The notes beneath the pieces are model-generated. The model was given only the letters and a program-made list of their open reading frames with translations. It made no database searches and was not told the origin of the DNA. 64,000 nt of DNA, from positions 124,001-188,000 of the forward strand of contig BGZK01000765.1 of NCBI GenBank assembly GCA_005406025.1, written 5' to 3'. The stretch comes from Eumeta japonica (lineage: Eukaryota > Arthropoda > Insecta > Lepidoptera > Psychidae). The position numbers and the translations under genes are program-made. Below are positions 11,747 to 23,877 of the stretch, piece by piece (position 1 is the first letter of the stretch; every line of letters begins with the position of its first letter).

Positions 11747-11836
11747 TGTCAGGGACTTCAGGACCGTCCTCTCGTCTGCACTCCTCCTTTTTAAATAAGC
11801 CGTAGCGCTGCGATCCTCCGCCGCCGGAGCCCCCAT
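11747..11836 (-). CDS. Candidate glycine-rich exon, possible alternative 3' part of the Ig-domain gene
   Basis: Bounded by an acceptor (GTTTTGTCAG) and a GTAAGC donor on the minus strand, 90 bp long, phase 1 at both ends like the Ig exons at 37-39 kb. In that phase it reads GGSGGGGSQRYGLFKKEE, then CRREDGPEVPD, a flexible linker with a charged segment. Joined after the last Ig exon (37412-37591), the frame stays open into the candidate stop exon at 11472-11509. That would give a tail without a hydrophobic segment, unlike exon 32599-32789. The frame also stays open if read straight through to 11613, so it could instead be a terminal exon. Transcript data would decide this. Confidence 0.4.
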
Positions 11837-11849
11837 CTGACAAAACGGT

Positions 11850-13514
11850 CACGTACATTCGGTGTCAGTTGCGTGGGGTCCCCTTTTCATCCGACTTGTT
11901 TTCGTACCTTATCGAGTTTAATATGAAAGATTTTTTTTTTTGTATATATTATTACATTAAATTCGAATAATTTCTGTTACATTTTTTGTGAGGACAGTTT
12001 TTCAAGTTATAAGTTGATGTTTGTGGTTCTTTGTATTATCCATATATGATTTAGTTCTTGAGGAAATTCAACATTTAATCTTAATAGCGTCACTGTCTTT
12101 CATGGTCCTTGAACGCGAATTGGACTTCGTTAATTTGAGCGGTAATTCTAACGATAAAACTGATTGTTCGCAAGCTATTTCATTTAAATATAAATACTTT
12201 TACTTTTGGATAAATATCGGTGTAAGCAAAAAATATTTAACATTGCACAATATTTACAAGAGTTCATTAATTATCTCGTTAATTCAAAAATATGTGTTAT
12301 ATATTTTCAAAGTTTCAAAGTAGTAAATGAATTCGAAAAAATGTTGAAAACCCTAATAATTGTTAATCTATTTACAAATTCAATAAATCCTGTGTTATCA
12401 AATTAGAATGTATCAGGCCACCGTCAAATACACATGTTACAGAATCATTCGACGTAAAAAATCTGAAGGGTGGACTTACGTCCAGCTGTAGAAGTTTAAC
12501 GACAGCTACAACAAACTAAAATAATCCTTGTTTTAGTAATAGTTCACTTAAAATTTCCAATTGATCTTGAATTTTTTGCTTGTATTCACAAAACATAGTT
12601 CTTCAAAACAGGACTCTATGCAGCGGTAATTCTCTTCCAAGTTTGTTTAGTTCCAGGGGAAGTAATTGATTTCAATTTTGCAGGCAGCGGGGTTGGTGTG
12701 GCGAAGCGTTAATGAAAAATAATTTTGCCATCTGAAGCTGTACGCCGGCGGGTGCGAGCGCAGTGGGGCCAACTCCCTGAAATATAGCCCATTAAAAATT
12801 TCTTACGTCAATAAAATATTACTGATTTTAGTACAGGCAGTCGCGTTATTAATTCGACAAAGATTCAAATCTCGAATGGGCGAACACTATTAAAAACTTT
12901 GTTATTTTAATAGACTGTTTGTTATCGTATTTTTCTTGGTATTGGTATTGATTTGAGTCCATTAGTCTTCTACTGCACAAAATACCAATTAATATAAAAT
13001 TCCAATATATTTAAAAATATCTACCGACCCGTCATATTTTACATAGTGCGATTTCAGAATAATATCAAATGTAATGCTTTGATAAGCCAACTGCAATAAA
13101 AAATATACAATACCTACCTACTAGGACCAAGCGGACATATTTTTTTACATCCGATACCCATCCAATAACAATCTCTATGTCAATCGGGATACCAGTTGCT
13201 ATAAATGATCGCGGGTCGGATACATATGGAGATGAAATTATTTCGTGATTTCGGTCTTCCATGGCCTTTGAAATCCGAATGGTTATTGCAAAAAAATATT
13301 TCTGAAATTTTCACCAAATCTGAGTAATATTGAATTCGAGACATAACGTTACGCTGACTTGACATTTAGCCCCAACAACCTTTAAAAGGAGGACATGGAA
13401 TGCAAATTTTATTCTAAAAGTGGCTTTTTGTTAAAAATCAGAATGAAAAGCAGCAAGAGGTTTTAAATATCTAATAGCTATATTTCATCAACTCACTTGC
13501 AGTAATTAAAATTT
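11850..13514. other. Non-coding stretch
   Basis: No gene is recognised. The 100-codon frame at 12021-12323 is AT-driven and matches nothing. Positions 12690-12790 form a small GC-richer patch that may be conserved non-coding DNA. Confidence 0.35.
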
Positions 13515-14497
13515 AAGGACGGGGAAAAAGTTTTTTCATACTTTATATACAAATCCAAGATAATTTTTCATCATATTTTATTTATATTTAATTATATTAT
13601 ATATATGCGATTTTGTTCAACAATTTCTTGTCATTTTTAAGGTAGGGTAGTGACATAATCCCATTGCTGTAGAAATTTTCGAACTACTCTACTACTATGT
13701 ACAGGATGCATTAACACTTTTCAACCAATGAGTGGCCGAAGATGTGTATGCGTTATTATAGCAAAACCACGCTATTTCTATTGATCAAATTTGGCCGTTT
13801 TGTCTCTACTTGCTTGAGTTTCTTGAGCTGTTGGCTGTAGAGACCCAGATTGATAATTTCCTGCGGTAAAACTCATAATGAATAATATCCGACCATAAAC
13901 ATAGCATTAACTTTGCGAGTTTATCCGGGTTTCAGTATAGTCTGTGGAGCTTGTTTGCCTTATGATTATGATTTTTAGTACGATCTTGTCGTAGGTAATC
14001 CATTCTTCATCACAAGTGATGAATAGTTTTAAAAACGGTTCGGTTTCATTATATTTCAATAGAGAATTGATGAGTAAATAATTCATAAGATTTCTTCCAG
14101 GGAGCTCGTGTGAGACCTAAGTATTTTGAGCTTTTTTGTGTTTCCAGCTTTTTCAAATGGGTCAAAGCTGCTTTGTAGTCAATTTATTAATAAGCCGTTC
14201 TTGATCTACTTTTTCCGAATAGCATCGACTTTATCCATAACAGGTCGACCAAAGCGAGGTTCATCTTCGACATCAAAATTATCGGACTGAAAACGTTTCA
14301 ACCAGTTTTGTGCTACTCTTACCGACACTGCATTAGGTTCGTAAACGTCACAAATTATTTTCGAGGCTTGTGCCGCAATTTTCCTTTTTTTTGTAATAAA
14401 AATTTAAAATGTGTCAAATTATTAAGTTACATTTACTAATTTTGATGGACAGAAAAACAATAAAAAAATGGCGGGACACCGTTTTTATTTTATTAGA
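13515..14497 (-). mobile_element. mariner element 2 (degenerate, minus strand)
   Basis: Same family as the copy at 4.3-5.2 kb. Both contain GTGACATAATCCCATTGCTG near the transposase C-terminus (here from about 13650). Minus-strand reading from 14400 down gives PNAVSVRVAQNWLKRFQSDN, then FDVEDEPRFGRPVMDKVDAI, the paired-like DNA-binding region. The left inverted end is present (GGACGGGGAAAAAG from 13517). The right terminus is missing: similarity to the first copy stops near 14497. Stops and frameshifts are present throughout, including loss of the start codon, so the copy is dead. Confidence 0.8.
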
Positions 14498-14859
14498 GAG
14501 GGTAAGTATAATATATGAGAGTGGTGTAAATTCTGCTCTGGCCTAGGAGTTACTAGAGGACTAGATATTTGCATAACGTTTTTTAGCTAGCAACTGGAAC
14601 CAGAATACCTAATAGATACCACAATATGTTAATTGACATCAAGAAGAAGGGCAAGTCCTTCTTTCCTAATTTTTTATATCCCTCATGCTTGATACTCTTT
14701 TATTCTTGTTTTCTTTCTTTTGGTGTGAAACTTTCAGGTCAACGGTTAAAAATTGATGTAATTCATCCACAGCCTTCTTAATTTTTACTTTATTCAGTAC
14801 TGATGTTACCCATTTTCTTGATTGCAACTGTAATAACTTACGTCTTAAAACAGTTAACG

Positions 14860-15936
14860 ATATTTATGAGATAGTACTGTTCGCAGATGATAACTCTTTA
14901 TTATTCAAAGTTAAAAGACGTCCACTCGATTATGACGATGTAAACATTACTATGTCCAAAACTGAAAAATGGTTTTCTCTAAATAATTTACTACTTAATA
15001 GGAAGAAAAAAAATGTGTGAAATTTTCACTTCCGAATGTAAAAATGAATCTCGTTCTATTTTACTAAGAAACGAGGAGTTAGAGCTTGTTAACACTATTG
15101 TATTCCTAGAACTTACTTTAGATAATAAACTTCAGTGGGGTCCTCATATAAGTGGAGTTAACAAAAAGGCTTAGCTCTGCCGCACTTGCAATTAAAATAA
15201 TAAGAAATATGCCCGGTATCAAAACAGCCAGACTGGCTGTTTCCATAGCTTAATGTCATACGGCATCCTGATTTGGGGACATGCTGCGGATGTTCACAGA
15301 ATTTTTATTTTGCTAAAGCGGGCCATTCGCACAATTTACGGACAAGGACCTCGTGTCTCTTAGAAGTAAGTTGAAATAAATTGGAATTTTAACTGTGGCA
15401 TCATAGTATATTTATCAAAATTTAATATATGTTAAAAAACATTTAGAATGTTATAATAAATATAGTGATAGACATAATTTTAATACTAGAAATGCAAATA
15501 GACTGCGTTTACATTTTATTCGACTGCATATGGTCGCAAATTCATTTAAGAGGCTCTGTGTACGCATGTTCAATAAGATGCCTATAGATACACGAAATTT
15601 ACCCTTATACAAATTTAAAGTATTTATTAAGCAAACATTTCACACAAAAGGTTATTATACATTCTTTGAATATTTAGAGGATAAATGGACACAATGAGTT
15701 CGACTTCTTACAGGTATTTTCCTGAAGTTGTTTTATATAAGATTGTATTTTTATATAATTGGTTTGAAAAGAGCTATCCACAAGTTTCTTGCTCGTTCTA
15801 TTTGAGGGATAACTACTTTACGTACGAATGGTAAAAGGTGGAAATCATTAAAAAACAGTAAATTTATAAAATGTTATGAGGTATTTTATGTGTTATATTA
15901 TAACCTATGAAATAAAAATATTTTGAATTTGAAGTC
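14860..15936 (+). mobile_element. 5'-truncated LINE (Jockey/CR1-group reverse transcriptase)
   Basis: Plus-strand frames, with several shifts, read EIVLFADDNSLLF (the reverse-transcriptase catalytic FADD box) near 14868, then SKTEKWFSLNNLLLN, GPHISGVN-like and LSSAALAIKIIRNMPGIKTA. The C-terminal part reads DRHNFNTRNANRLRL, then FIRLHMVANSFKR and YTFFEYLEDKW before the stop near 15695. The 3' untranslated region ends in ATAAAAATATTTTGAATTTGAA, a LINE-like tail. The order and motifs are those of insect Jockey-like retrotransposons. Everything upstream of the catalytic box is missing, and the region 14500-14860 cannot be assigned. Confidence 0.8.
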
Positions 15937-17819
15937 TTTCTTCTTCTAAAAAATAGATGTAGCGTATTCTTTCACTTTGGTGATCCATATCCTTGTACTC
16001 ATATCGAGGCTTTCTTGTGCTTTCATTTAAAGTTGATACTACTACATTCAAGGTGTATGTCATGAAGAGAGTTATCACCATTTGAAAAATTAACTGGCCT
16101 ACTTTCCAGTGAATTTTTGAAGTTTGGTCTTCTCAGTGAAACAAATCAAACATTTAGCCTTATGGATTGTTTATTTGCATCTTCCTTATATATTGACATT
16201 AAATCTAGCTAACAGAATCAGTTAGTTAGGTTACCCTTGTTTATTTATTTACCTTACTTACTTTAGTCAGTTACTTACCCTTATAAAATTGTATAGAATA
16301 TAGACGTGTATAGAATAACCCAGTCAAATAATTTCTTTTTATTGGGTTGCTGTGCATTTACATGCTCTCCTGCTTTTCATCTTTAGTTAACATTCACCTA
16401 TAAAAAAATATGTGCTTATTCGTAGACTTGTACCCCATAAAAGCTGCTTTATAATTTCCAACGGTTTCGATTTAGAATCTTTAAAACAAGAAATTTTAGT
16501 CTGAAAAACAAATTTATATCTTTTTGTGACGATTGACGGATTGCGATCTTGTTTTTTTACGCATTAAAATTGGGATAGTCTACATCTGTTCTTAAGAAAA
16601 GAAGTTATTTTCACAGGTTTTCCAAATGATTTTCTAATCTGTTGTAAAAATATTTTAGTATTGGGTCATTTTGTATTGTGCCTTTTGATCAATTCTATTC
16701 TAATACAATATTTCAAAAGTCTTTAGTAGACTGTATGACAATGAAAAGGAAACTTATAGGACCTACATACATATCTACTGTTTGTTTATATATGTATGCT
16801 TTATTGCACGCGATCGTCTAGTCAATAAACTTAGTGAAATTATCTAGCGCGAAAAAAATTGGCTTTGGTTTGGGAATAGTAGGTCGCTTTCTTAAAGTTC
16901 ACAGTTTAAACTTAGGCTTCAAGCTTTCGGGTATTTGCAAAGGACTCCACAAGCGGATGTATTGTATAACGTGCCTTTCAAGTTCTACGAAAATTGAGCT
17001 GTGAGCTCTCTTCCCGCGCTTGCGCAAGGATATGTTTTCCCACTGGTCTCCGCCGCAGCAAGTCTTAGATCGAAGTGACTGCAGTCTGGCTCTTTGTTGA
17101 GTTTGTGGTTCCAGTGGCAAATTTCTGCGCGGCTGAATTAATTGTGTTTTTCAGCAAGGTGAACCTTCTCCAAATCGTATCGTAGTGAAATATAAGCAGT
17201 TAATATTATATGCTTATACTTTACGTTAATTATAAATAAAGAAAAATTGATTCATTCTTTTAGCCTTCCAGAGTTGGTTACATAGAAAATGTTTGCACCA
17301 CATAAAGTGATACACTCAAGACCTCCCAAGCATCGGAACTTTCGAACAATTGTCCTCTAGCGATGTAAAAAGTTCAGTTTTAGACTATCGACATTATAAT
17401 CAAGTCAAATAATAAATCACTGAATCATCAGAAGGCATTGACTGAAGCCCCAAATGAAGCTAATAATATCCAAAAAAATATCGATTTCAATAAAATCAAT
17501 CGAGCCTATTATCAAACCTCCCACATGCGCCAGAGCGTTCCGATACGTTTATGTGTGTATTGAAAGACTAAGTATATATAAACACGATACACGATAATCA
17601 AATTAAACAAAAGAAATAAAACAAAATTAAATACCTGCAGTAAAATCCTACAGCCAACCATTTTAAATATAAACATCATCACCGTGATTCACAAGATTTC
17701 TCATACTTGAACTGTAAGAAAGTAAGTAAGTTGAGAAAACTATCCAATACGTATCTCTATCAAATAACTATCTCTATCGTACCAAAACCACCTTCCTCGA
17801 TAGGAGTTCAATCCGCAAC
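15937..17819. other. Non-coding stretch
   Basis: No recognisable gene. Positions 16880-17170 are GC-richer, and the 73-codon minus-strand frame at 16899-17120 is unrecognised. The rest is AT-rich unique-looking DNA. Confidence 0.35.
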
Positions 17820-18325
17820 GGAGCCAGGGGGGGTTAGTCTGATATTCTTATAGGTGGAGCCCCGTTTGGGACCCACGCAATCCTCAACAAATAGTTCCGA
17901 CGTGTACCAGATCTGCCCATCTATCTCCGGAATATTTAAATCCGACCTCACTGATATAGATTAAATGTAAAAGGATAGATTTAGTATCTTGATCAATTAA
18001 CTTTATCTCAAATTCAAGGACAGCTCCCGGGGGCCAGCGCTCATTCAGACGAATGAACTACCAGCCCGATAGACAACCAACTATTAAGAAATCTGCACAC
18101 ACCAAGGATAACAAAGTAACAAATATTAAAAGTGTTTTCCCTCCTGCCCGCCCAGCAGATACCGCTCGCTCGTGCTCACACAGTCAGGTGAGAACCACCA
18201 AAATCCTAACCAACTTGCAGCCGCGTTGAACGGTCACGCGACTGGTCTCAAATTTTCCGGGGCACGACCCAAGCCCCTATCTCTCGTTGGCGCTTACGCC
18301 GCATTGTTTCTTTTAATTTTTTCTT
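17820..18325 (+). other. GC-richer block with a small unrecognised frame (18053-18229), probably retroelement-derived
   Basis: The block stands out in base composition from both flanks. It holds a 58-codon plus-strand frame starting at ATG 18053 and stopping at TGA 18227-18229, rich in Lys, Thr, Pro and Ser (KKSAHTKDNK, PPARPADTARSCSHSQ). This resembles the basic, Ser/Pro-rich N-terminal part of a LINE ORF1, but no zinc knuckle or other diagnostic motif is present. I treat it as possible transposon debris rather than a gene. Confidence 0.25.
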
Positions 18326-18919
18326 TATAAGGAAAAACCCTAACAAATGTTTCCAACAAATTTACTTTTTATTTGTCGTAAAGACGCAGACGCAAAGCGC
18401 GCACATTGCGACTTGTTACTACATTCATGTAATGACTCATATACGATACATATAGCTCGATCGAAACTTACAAAATTAATAATACACAAATAATGATGAC
18501 TTAAGTCATGACACGAATCAAAATAATCAACAAAATCAAATTCCCCATCAATGAATATCAATTAATCATTGAAATAGTCAACCATTATACCTAAACAGTC
18601 AAAGCGATGTACTCAGATCTCACCTAATTAATTATAAATATACCTATTTTTAATTCTATCTGAACAACTAAATCATTCTTATACTTCACATAGTCATCTA
18701 AATTAAAATACTCAGTCATCACACCTAATTCTATTAATAGAATAAAGTCAATTATAATCATGTCCAATAATATACGTAGGTCACATTTATTTTTTTTAGA
18801 ATTGACCATTTAGAAATAATAAAACATATTAAAATATTAAAAACAGAAATCTTTTCCAACAATATGGTGTATATTATATTCACTTCTCATTTGTTTTTAT
18901 AAATTGGCGGCAAAAAAAT
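18326..18919. other. Non-coding stretch
   Basis: AT-rich. The small minus-strand frames at 18340-18561 and 18624-18809 match nothing known. Confidence 0.35.
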
Positions 18920-20005
18920 TGTTGTCTGACGTCAACATGAATTTAGTGCAAGAAAATTTTTGTGCAATAATTTCCTTTGATTCTTCTTGTCATTTAAATT
19001 AACAGAAAGTTACAACAGACTTCGGTTGGCCTTTCATGATGGAGCTTAATCTCTAATCTAATCTAAATAAATGGCATAAGGAGGTCAAACGTGGTTTCAC
19101 TAATCCGATTAACGATCTGAATGAGGAACGTCCTTCTAGGGCGGCGACCGAAGACAACATCAGTATTGTGCGGTTCATGATAGAGACTGACAAAAGGGTA
19201 AGGTAGCAGCAGATTCGGATAAGCTTAGGCATCGGTTTATACCGATTCATACTTGACTCATGTCAAGTGCACAAAATCTTTCATGTATATTTAGTAGTCA
19301 GGAAAATTTGTACTCGGTGGATGCCTCATAATTTTACCGAAGCTCAAAACTCCATCGTATTGATGCAAAAAATTACCGTGGTGACTAAAATGCTGTATTC
19401 GACATGGTTACGGATGACGAAAACTGGATCTACTGTTACGATCCCGAAACAAAAGACAGACTGCTCGGTGAGTGTTTATTTTCCAGGTGTTGCCTACTAA
19501 AGTTAAACGAGGTTGAAGCGTCGTAAAAAATATGGTCGCCTCTATCTTCGGCATGACAGGTCATTATGCAACATTTGTTTTAGAAGATAAAACAAAACTG
19601 ATACTGAAGACTGGTATACTAACACTTGTTTGCCTCTTGTTTTAGAAAAAGTTTGGTAAAAAATACCTTACAATAGGATTCTCTTTCATCATGACAACGC
19701 CTCTCAACATACACAAACGATTACCAATTTGGGAACGAAATTAAGTATAGAAATACTAGTTCACTCACCTTACAACCTCGATCTCATACCATGTGATTTT
19801 ATTTATTTCGTAAAATAAAAAATAAATAAAAACTTGGAGGATAGAGATTTACGGTAGCCGAGGAAGCAGTGGCTCCATATGAAAAGGCTAACGATACAAC
19901 CTTTAGGGCGAGTAGACAAAAAGTTTCTCATAATTGTTCCATCAAATGCGGCAACCTCAATCTCAAATCTCAACGGACAATACTTTGAAAATCAGTAGTA
20001 GTAAA
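18920..20005 (+). mobile_element. mariner element 3 (different subfamily, plus strand)
   Basis: Plus-strand pieces follow a mariner transposase from near the N-terminus to the C-terminus across frameshifts: FKLTESYNRLRLAFHDGA near 18990, RAATEDNISIVRFMIETDK, IRISLGIGLYRF, then VRKICTRWMPHNFTEAQ near 19300. The first catalytic Asp segment (DDENWIYCYDPETK) is near 19410. The second is degraded (HHDNASQHTQT) near 19700. The third lies in the PYNLDLIPCDF segment near 19790. The end (LFHQMRQPQSQ) is near 19940. The wording differs from elements 1, 2 and 4, so this is a separate mariner lineage. It is inactive. Confidence 0.85.
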
Positions 20006-20180
20006 AATAACTTGCTAGTTTGCTCAGTTTTTGATTTTCCAAAGACTTTTAGTGTCACCCACATAATTCGTGATGTTAATAATAAATTGTCTCTATATCA
20101 AGATGTTAAAGAAACATGATAACACAATGTGTATAGAGAAAAATACATAAATTTATAACAAAATTTCAATTTCAATATTG

Positions 20181-20758
20181 TGGGACATCCAAATCATGAC
20201 CGATTTCTTATAGTACAAAAAATATGGTTTATGTTCCGTTTTTTGTCACTAGTCTATATAGAATTAGTTTTAAACAATGGCACATGTTCATGATAATTTA
20301 TATGAAACGAAACTTGTCTTTCTTCCAAGATTTTTTTCATTTACTTTTTTTTTATATTCTTCAAGAAAACGCGTTAATTGAACTAAAGATGTCCGAAACA
20401 AAATACAGTTTTTTTTTATTATTATTTTCAACGACACAAAATTATCCTAAGGAAACACTGCATTTCTATGAACTCAAAATACATTTAGATTTTTTTGGAG
20501 ACCTAAGAATCCGTCTTAATAATGACTTCTTTGATTTTCTGCGAAATTCTGAAATTGACTCATTTAACTTGATATATTTGTTTAAATCTACTAGATATGG
20601 ATATAAACCACTTTCAGTGTTTTTTTACGAACTGCTTGCTACTTGACACTTCTAACAAATGCGTATGTTGTCAACATATATTGAGATCGGTATAGTCTAT
20701 GCATTTGTTAGAAGAAAAAATTGCATTTCTTTCCATCTTCTTTTGCTTGGATGTCCAG
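20181..20758. repeat. Inverted-repeat-flanked segment with internal hairpin and an unrecognised 140-codon frame
   Basis: GGACATCCAA at 20183-20192 is repeated in reverse complement at 20747-20756. Inside, a perfect 14-bp inverted repeat (CTTCTAACAAATGC at 20649-20662, complement at 20701-20714) flanks a 38-base loop. A plus-strand frame at 20224-20646 encodes 140 residues rich in Phe, Leu and Tyr with no recognisable domain. It could be a small transposon-like unit or chance. The frame is weakly supported because AT-rich DNA yields Phe-rich ORFs. Confidence 0.3.
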
Positions 20759-20769
20759 TAGTTCTTTGT

Positions 20770-21519
20770 AACTTTGTAATAGCTCTTACAACATTGTATT
20801 TTAACTGAAACTTTTGGAAATCTGTTTTCAGAAATTTTAACTTTCTTACCCTTATCAAAACAAATCTATTTACTCTTCATTTGTTTTTGTTCATATTTAA
20901 AGGTCCTCTAACAGAAGTTGCAATATTTTGGTTAGGTGATTTCAGATTATTAAATTATTCTCAATTTGTCAGATGTCTTTAGTTTAGTCAGATTTATCAT
21001 TTCTTTAATAATTAATTTGTGATCTGTACTGATGTCTCGTAACCAGTTGCCCTTTGTGGATTCGAACTTGACTCCGGTGTGAGGTGCCGTTTTGATGTGA
21101 ACTATGGTGATTCCCTATGTCCTGAGTGACAAGTTGTCTACTGATTACCGAAAAAGCTTTAGTGGTTTAAGTGGAGTGCAATATAGTGTAACTTATCATG
21201 ATTTTTTTGTACCCTACTTGTCATCAGAATCGAATTGCATATAGAAGTTTTCAAGAAACATAATTTTGACTCTAGGCACTCGTTTCTCATTAATAAGGTA
21301 ATGTGTAAGAATGACGAGATAAAAATTTTCTCAGCTGACTGCTTTGAAATGTGTCCAAGAGAGATCTATATAATAACCATGTACAAAATAATAAAGCTTC
21401 CATAAATTAGTGTACGTATGTTTATTACTTTGAAACTAAACCACACCTTTCCGTATGATAAACATATTCATAAAGAAAATGTGCAAAATTAAACCCCTTT
21501 GTTCTACGAGATACCACAT
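20770..21519. other. Non-coding stretch
   Basis: No gene, RNA or clear repeat is recognised here. Confidence 0.35.
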
Positions 21520-22030
21520 CGGATTAAGGCCCGTGGATTGATGTAGTGTCGCGACACAGCGGCCCCTGGCGGTCACCTCGCCGCTTCCACCGCAGATAAT
21601 TGCGTCGCATGTTTCTGCCGACCCGTCTAACGACTGTCCGATGTTTGCCGGAGGACGGACCTTTTTCCTGAATACCTCGTGGCTAAGGGTGCATTAACAT
21701 GTCCGTCCCGTAATTACGTTTCGCTCTTTCATACGTTCCAATTCACGGTGCAAATATCATGTATCGTGTCGGTGAGGTATAAATAAAGATGCACGTCGGC
21801 ACGGCCTTGCGTGTCCACGGGTTGATCTCCCAAAAATAATGCCTTCTGATCAAGACAACAACGTGTACCATTTTACGCTCAGTAAATTTTAATCGGTGGC
21901 GACGTAAGCGGTGCGGCGCGGGCCGGGGCGCGCGGCGGGGGAAGGGGTCGCTAGATTGACGGGGCCGCTCGCGGCCGACGTCTTTAGCCGACCCGCTGCC
22001 GATAGTCGGAACGGCGTCTAACCGATACGG
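21520..22030. promoter_or_regulatory. GC-rich island, candidate regulatory DNA
   Basis: About 500 bp of CpG-rich, unique-looking sequence, with a GC core at 21900-21990. It is interspersed with homeobox-like cores (TAATTACG near 21711) and AT-rich motifs. No open frame above 60 codons occurs on either strand, which argues against a coding exon. It may be an enhancer of the adhesion gene or a neighbour, but only composition supports this. Confidence 0.35.
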
Positions 22031-22552
22031 GGAGTATTTCGTTAGCGGAAAAGGGAAAAAAAAAAGGAAACGATTAGTGTACTAACAAATTACCGTATCT
22101 AGTGTTTTTGTGTCGGCCGCCTGTTACTGTACCTTATCGACAATCGTATACGTGACCGATTGTGAGACAATAGCGCTCGATAGTAGTTGATAGCTCGTTT
22201 GGCAATCAGTTAAATTTTTTTTAACCTTCCACCTTTAGATTATGAGTGATGCGATATTATTCGCCAAGAACAAGGATCAGTCTCCTTATAAATATTCTAT
22301 TTTCTAAAATAAACTGTTATTTTATAAATACTAATAAGAATTTATAAAAATAATGATCTATTGAAAATTTTTAGTGTTGCGAATGTTGAAGAGTATTTCA
22401 GTATTTACTTATAATAATTAGCATTTTTGAGACCGCGTGGAAGGATGTTGAATTTTAGTTTTTTTAAAAATGAATATATTTTTATAAATATTTATATTTT
22501 GCACTAATATTTAAATAATTGTATACATCCCTCGTTTCTTTATTTTATTGGA

Positions 22553-22885
22553 TACTAGCTTCCGCCTGCGACTCCGCCGGCGTAGACATAGAGTGAATTT
22601 CTTTATGTTATTTATCGACCGATCACCGCCTTGTGACCCTGATCGTTATCCCGTTGTTGAGTTCGAACGCGGTCCTGCTCTCGATGCCGATTCGTCTCGC
22701 CCTTGAGAAGTGGCGGTCCCACTTTTAATTCCGAATCCGGTCTCGATTCAAGTTGATTCCGATTCTGATCCGCTACCTATCCCGGTCCCGCTCCCAATTC
22801 TCATCTCAGTACTGCTCTTTATTCCAACTACAATCTCGAACTTGATTCTAATTTTGGACCCACACACGATTTTTCCCTTTTTAAA
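22553..22885 (+). repeat. Hexamer-periodic 'TCTCGATTCCGATCCC' repeat, copy A
   Basis: Begins with ACTAGCTTCCGCCTGCGACT, a boundary phrase shared with copy C. It then passes through a TATCGACCGATCAC segment into a pyrimidine-rich tract built of degenerate six-base units (GATTCC, GATCCC, GTTCTC, GGTCCC). The open frame at 22710-22925 reflects the periodicity (Pro/Ile/Leu pattern), not a protein. Other copies lie at 40.6, 52.7 and 59.8 kb, with reversed fragments at 26.8 and 55.0 kb. Confidence 0.75.
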
Positions 22886-22892
22886 ATGTCAG

Positions 22893-22980
22893 CTATTTAA
22901 TGGTATTAAAACTACCCAGATATAAATAGCACAACCAAAGAGATTTCACTGCTACTTTTTACTTATACGATACGAAAAAT
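22893..22980 (-). mobile_element. Solo mariner end fragment
   Basis: Matches the right-hand untranslated end of mariner element 1 (5130-5215): both carry CAGATA-AA-AGCACAACCAAA and ATTTCACT phrases in the same order and orientation. No transposase remains, so it is a stub left by deletion. Confidence 0.6.
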
Positions 22981-22989
22981 CTGTACGAT

Positions 22990-23877
22990 ATTAGAAAGAT
23001 AAACTCGCCTCAAAAATAGAAATGTGAGATATAACAACGGTCTGGCCCAGGGACGATTGAAAATTTTCTCTTTCGAAACTGATACAACTTATTGATGACA
23101 TGCATACGCATAAATATATTCAAATTTACATCTATAATATTTATGCCAATATAATATATATATATATATATATATATTTGAGGCGTTTTAAATAATCTGT
23201 ACACACATTCTACTAAATACACTTATTCACCAATTGTTTATTATAAATTCAATAATTCTACATATTCACCATTTTTTTTATTCCTCACGGAAAATCGATA
23301 AAAATGAAATAGTTCTTGTATCTAAGTCCTATTTCTGTGTTTCTCTATGCGCTGTTGAAATAAAAATATATTTTATAATATTCCCATAAAAATAAAACAT
23401 ACTGGTGTGTATTTCTTTTCTCGTTGTCATTACAAATGCAGAAGTATTAAAAGTATCTTTATTATCCCGTATTTCCCTTCTATAACTGCTTAAAGTACGT
23501 CCTATTAAAACTGTTACAACTGCCCTTAATAACCTCTTCTACGATCTTCTTTTAAACTGATACTTAAAAAAAGTCACTTTTAAAATAAAATTCGCGCTCT
23601 ATGTCCTCCCTTTAACGGTTGTTCGAGTTAAAAACCCGTTAAAAGAAAGACATGGAACACAAAATTAATTTTAAAAGTGACTGTTATTTACGAGGGAGTT
23701 TAAAAGGAGGTGTGGAAGAGGCCTTTAATATCGTACACGCTTTTTTAGTAAAACTAAGATTTCTTGACGTTATTCACAGCACAAATTTTTAGGTTATCGC
23801 TGCGCATGAGAAAACCTCGATATTCTCCAAATCAACGTCACTTAGCGTCGTAGCAGATACTTAACAAACAAAAAAAA
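22990..23877. other. Non-coding stretch with a (TA)n microsatellite
   Basis: Positions 23154-23177 are a pure TA run. Positions 23570-23720 contain reverse-related phrases (CTTTTAAAATAAAATTC and AATTTTAAAAGTGAC) that form a loose inverted repeat around a GAACAACCG / AACGGTTGTTC-like centre, with TTCTTTTAAACTG and AGTTTAAAAGGAGG further out. No gene is seen. Confidence 0.45.

Noticed and set aside
22710..22925. Proline/isoleucine/leucine-rich open frame
   Set aside because: It follows the six-base periodicity of a dispersed repeat that recurs elsewhere in the window.
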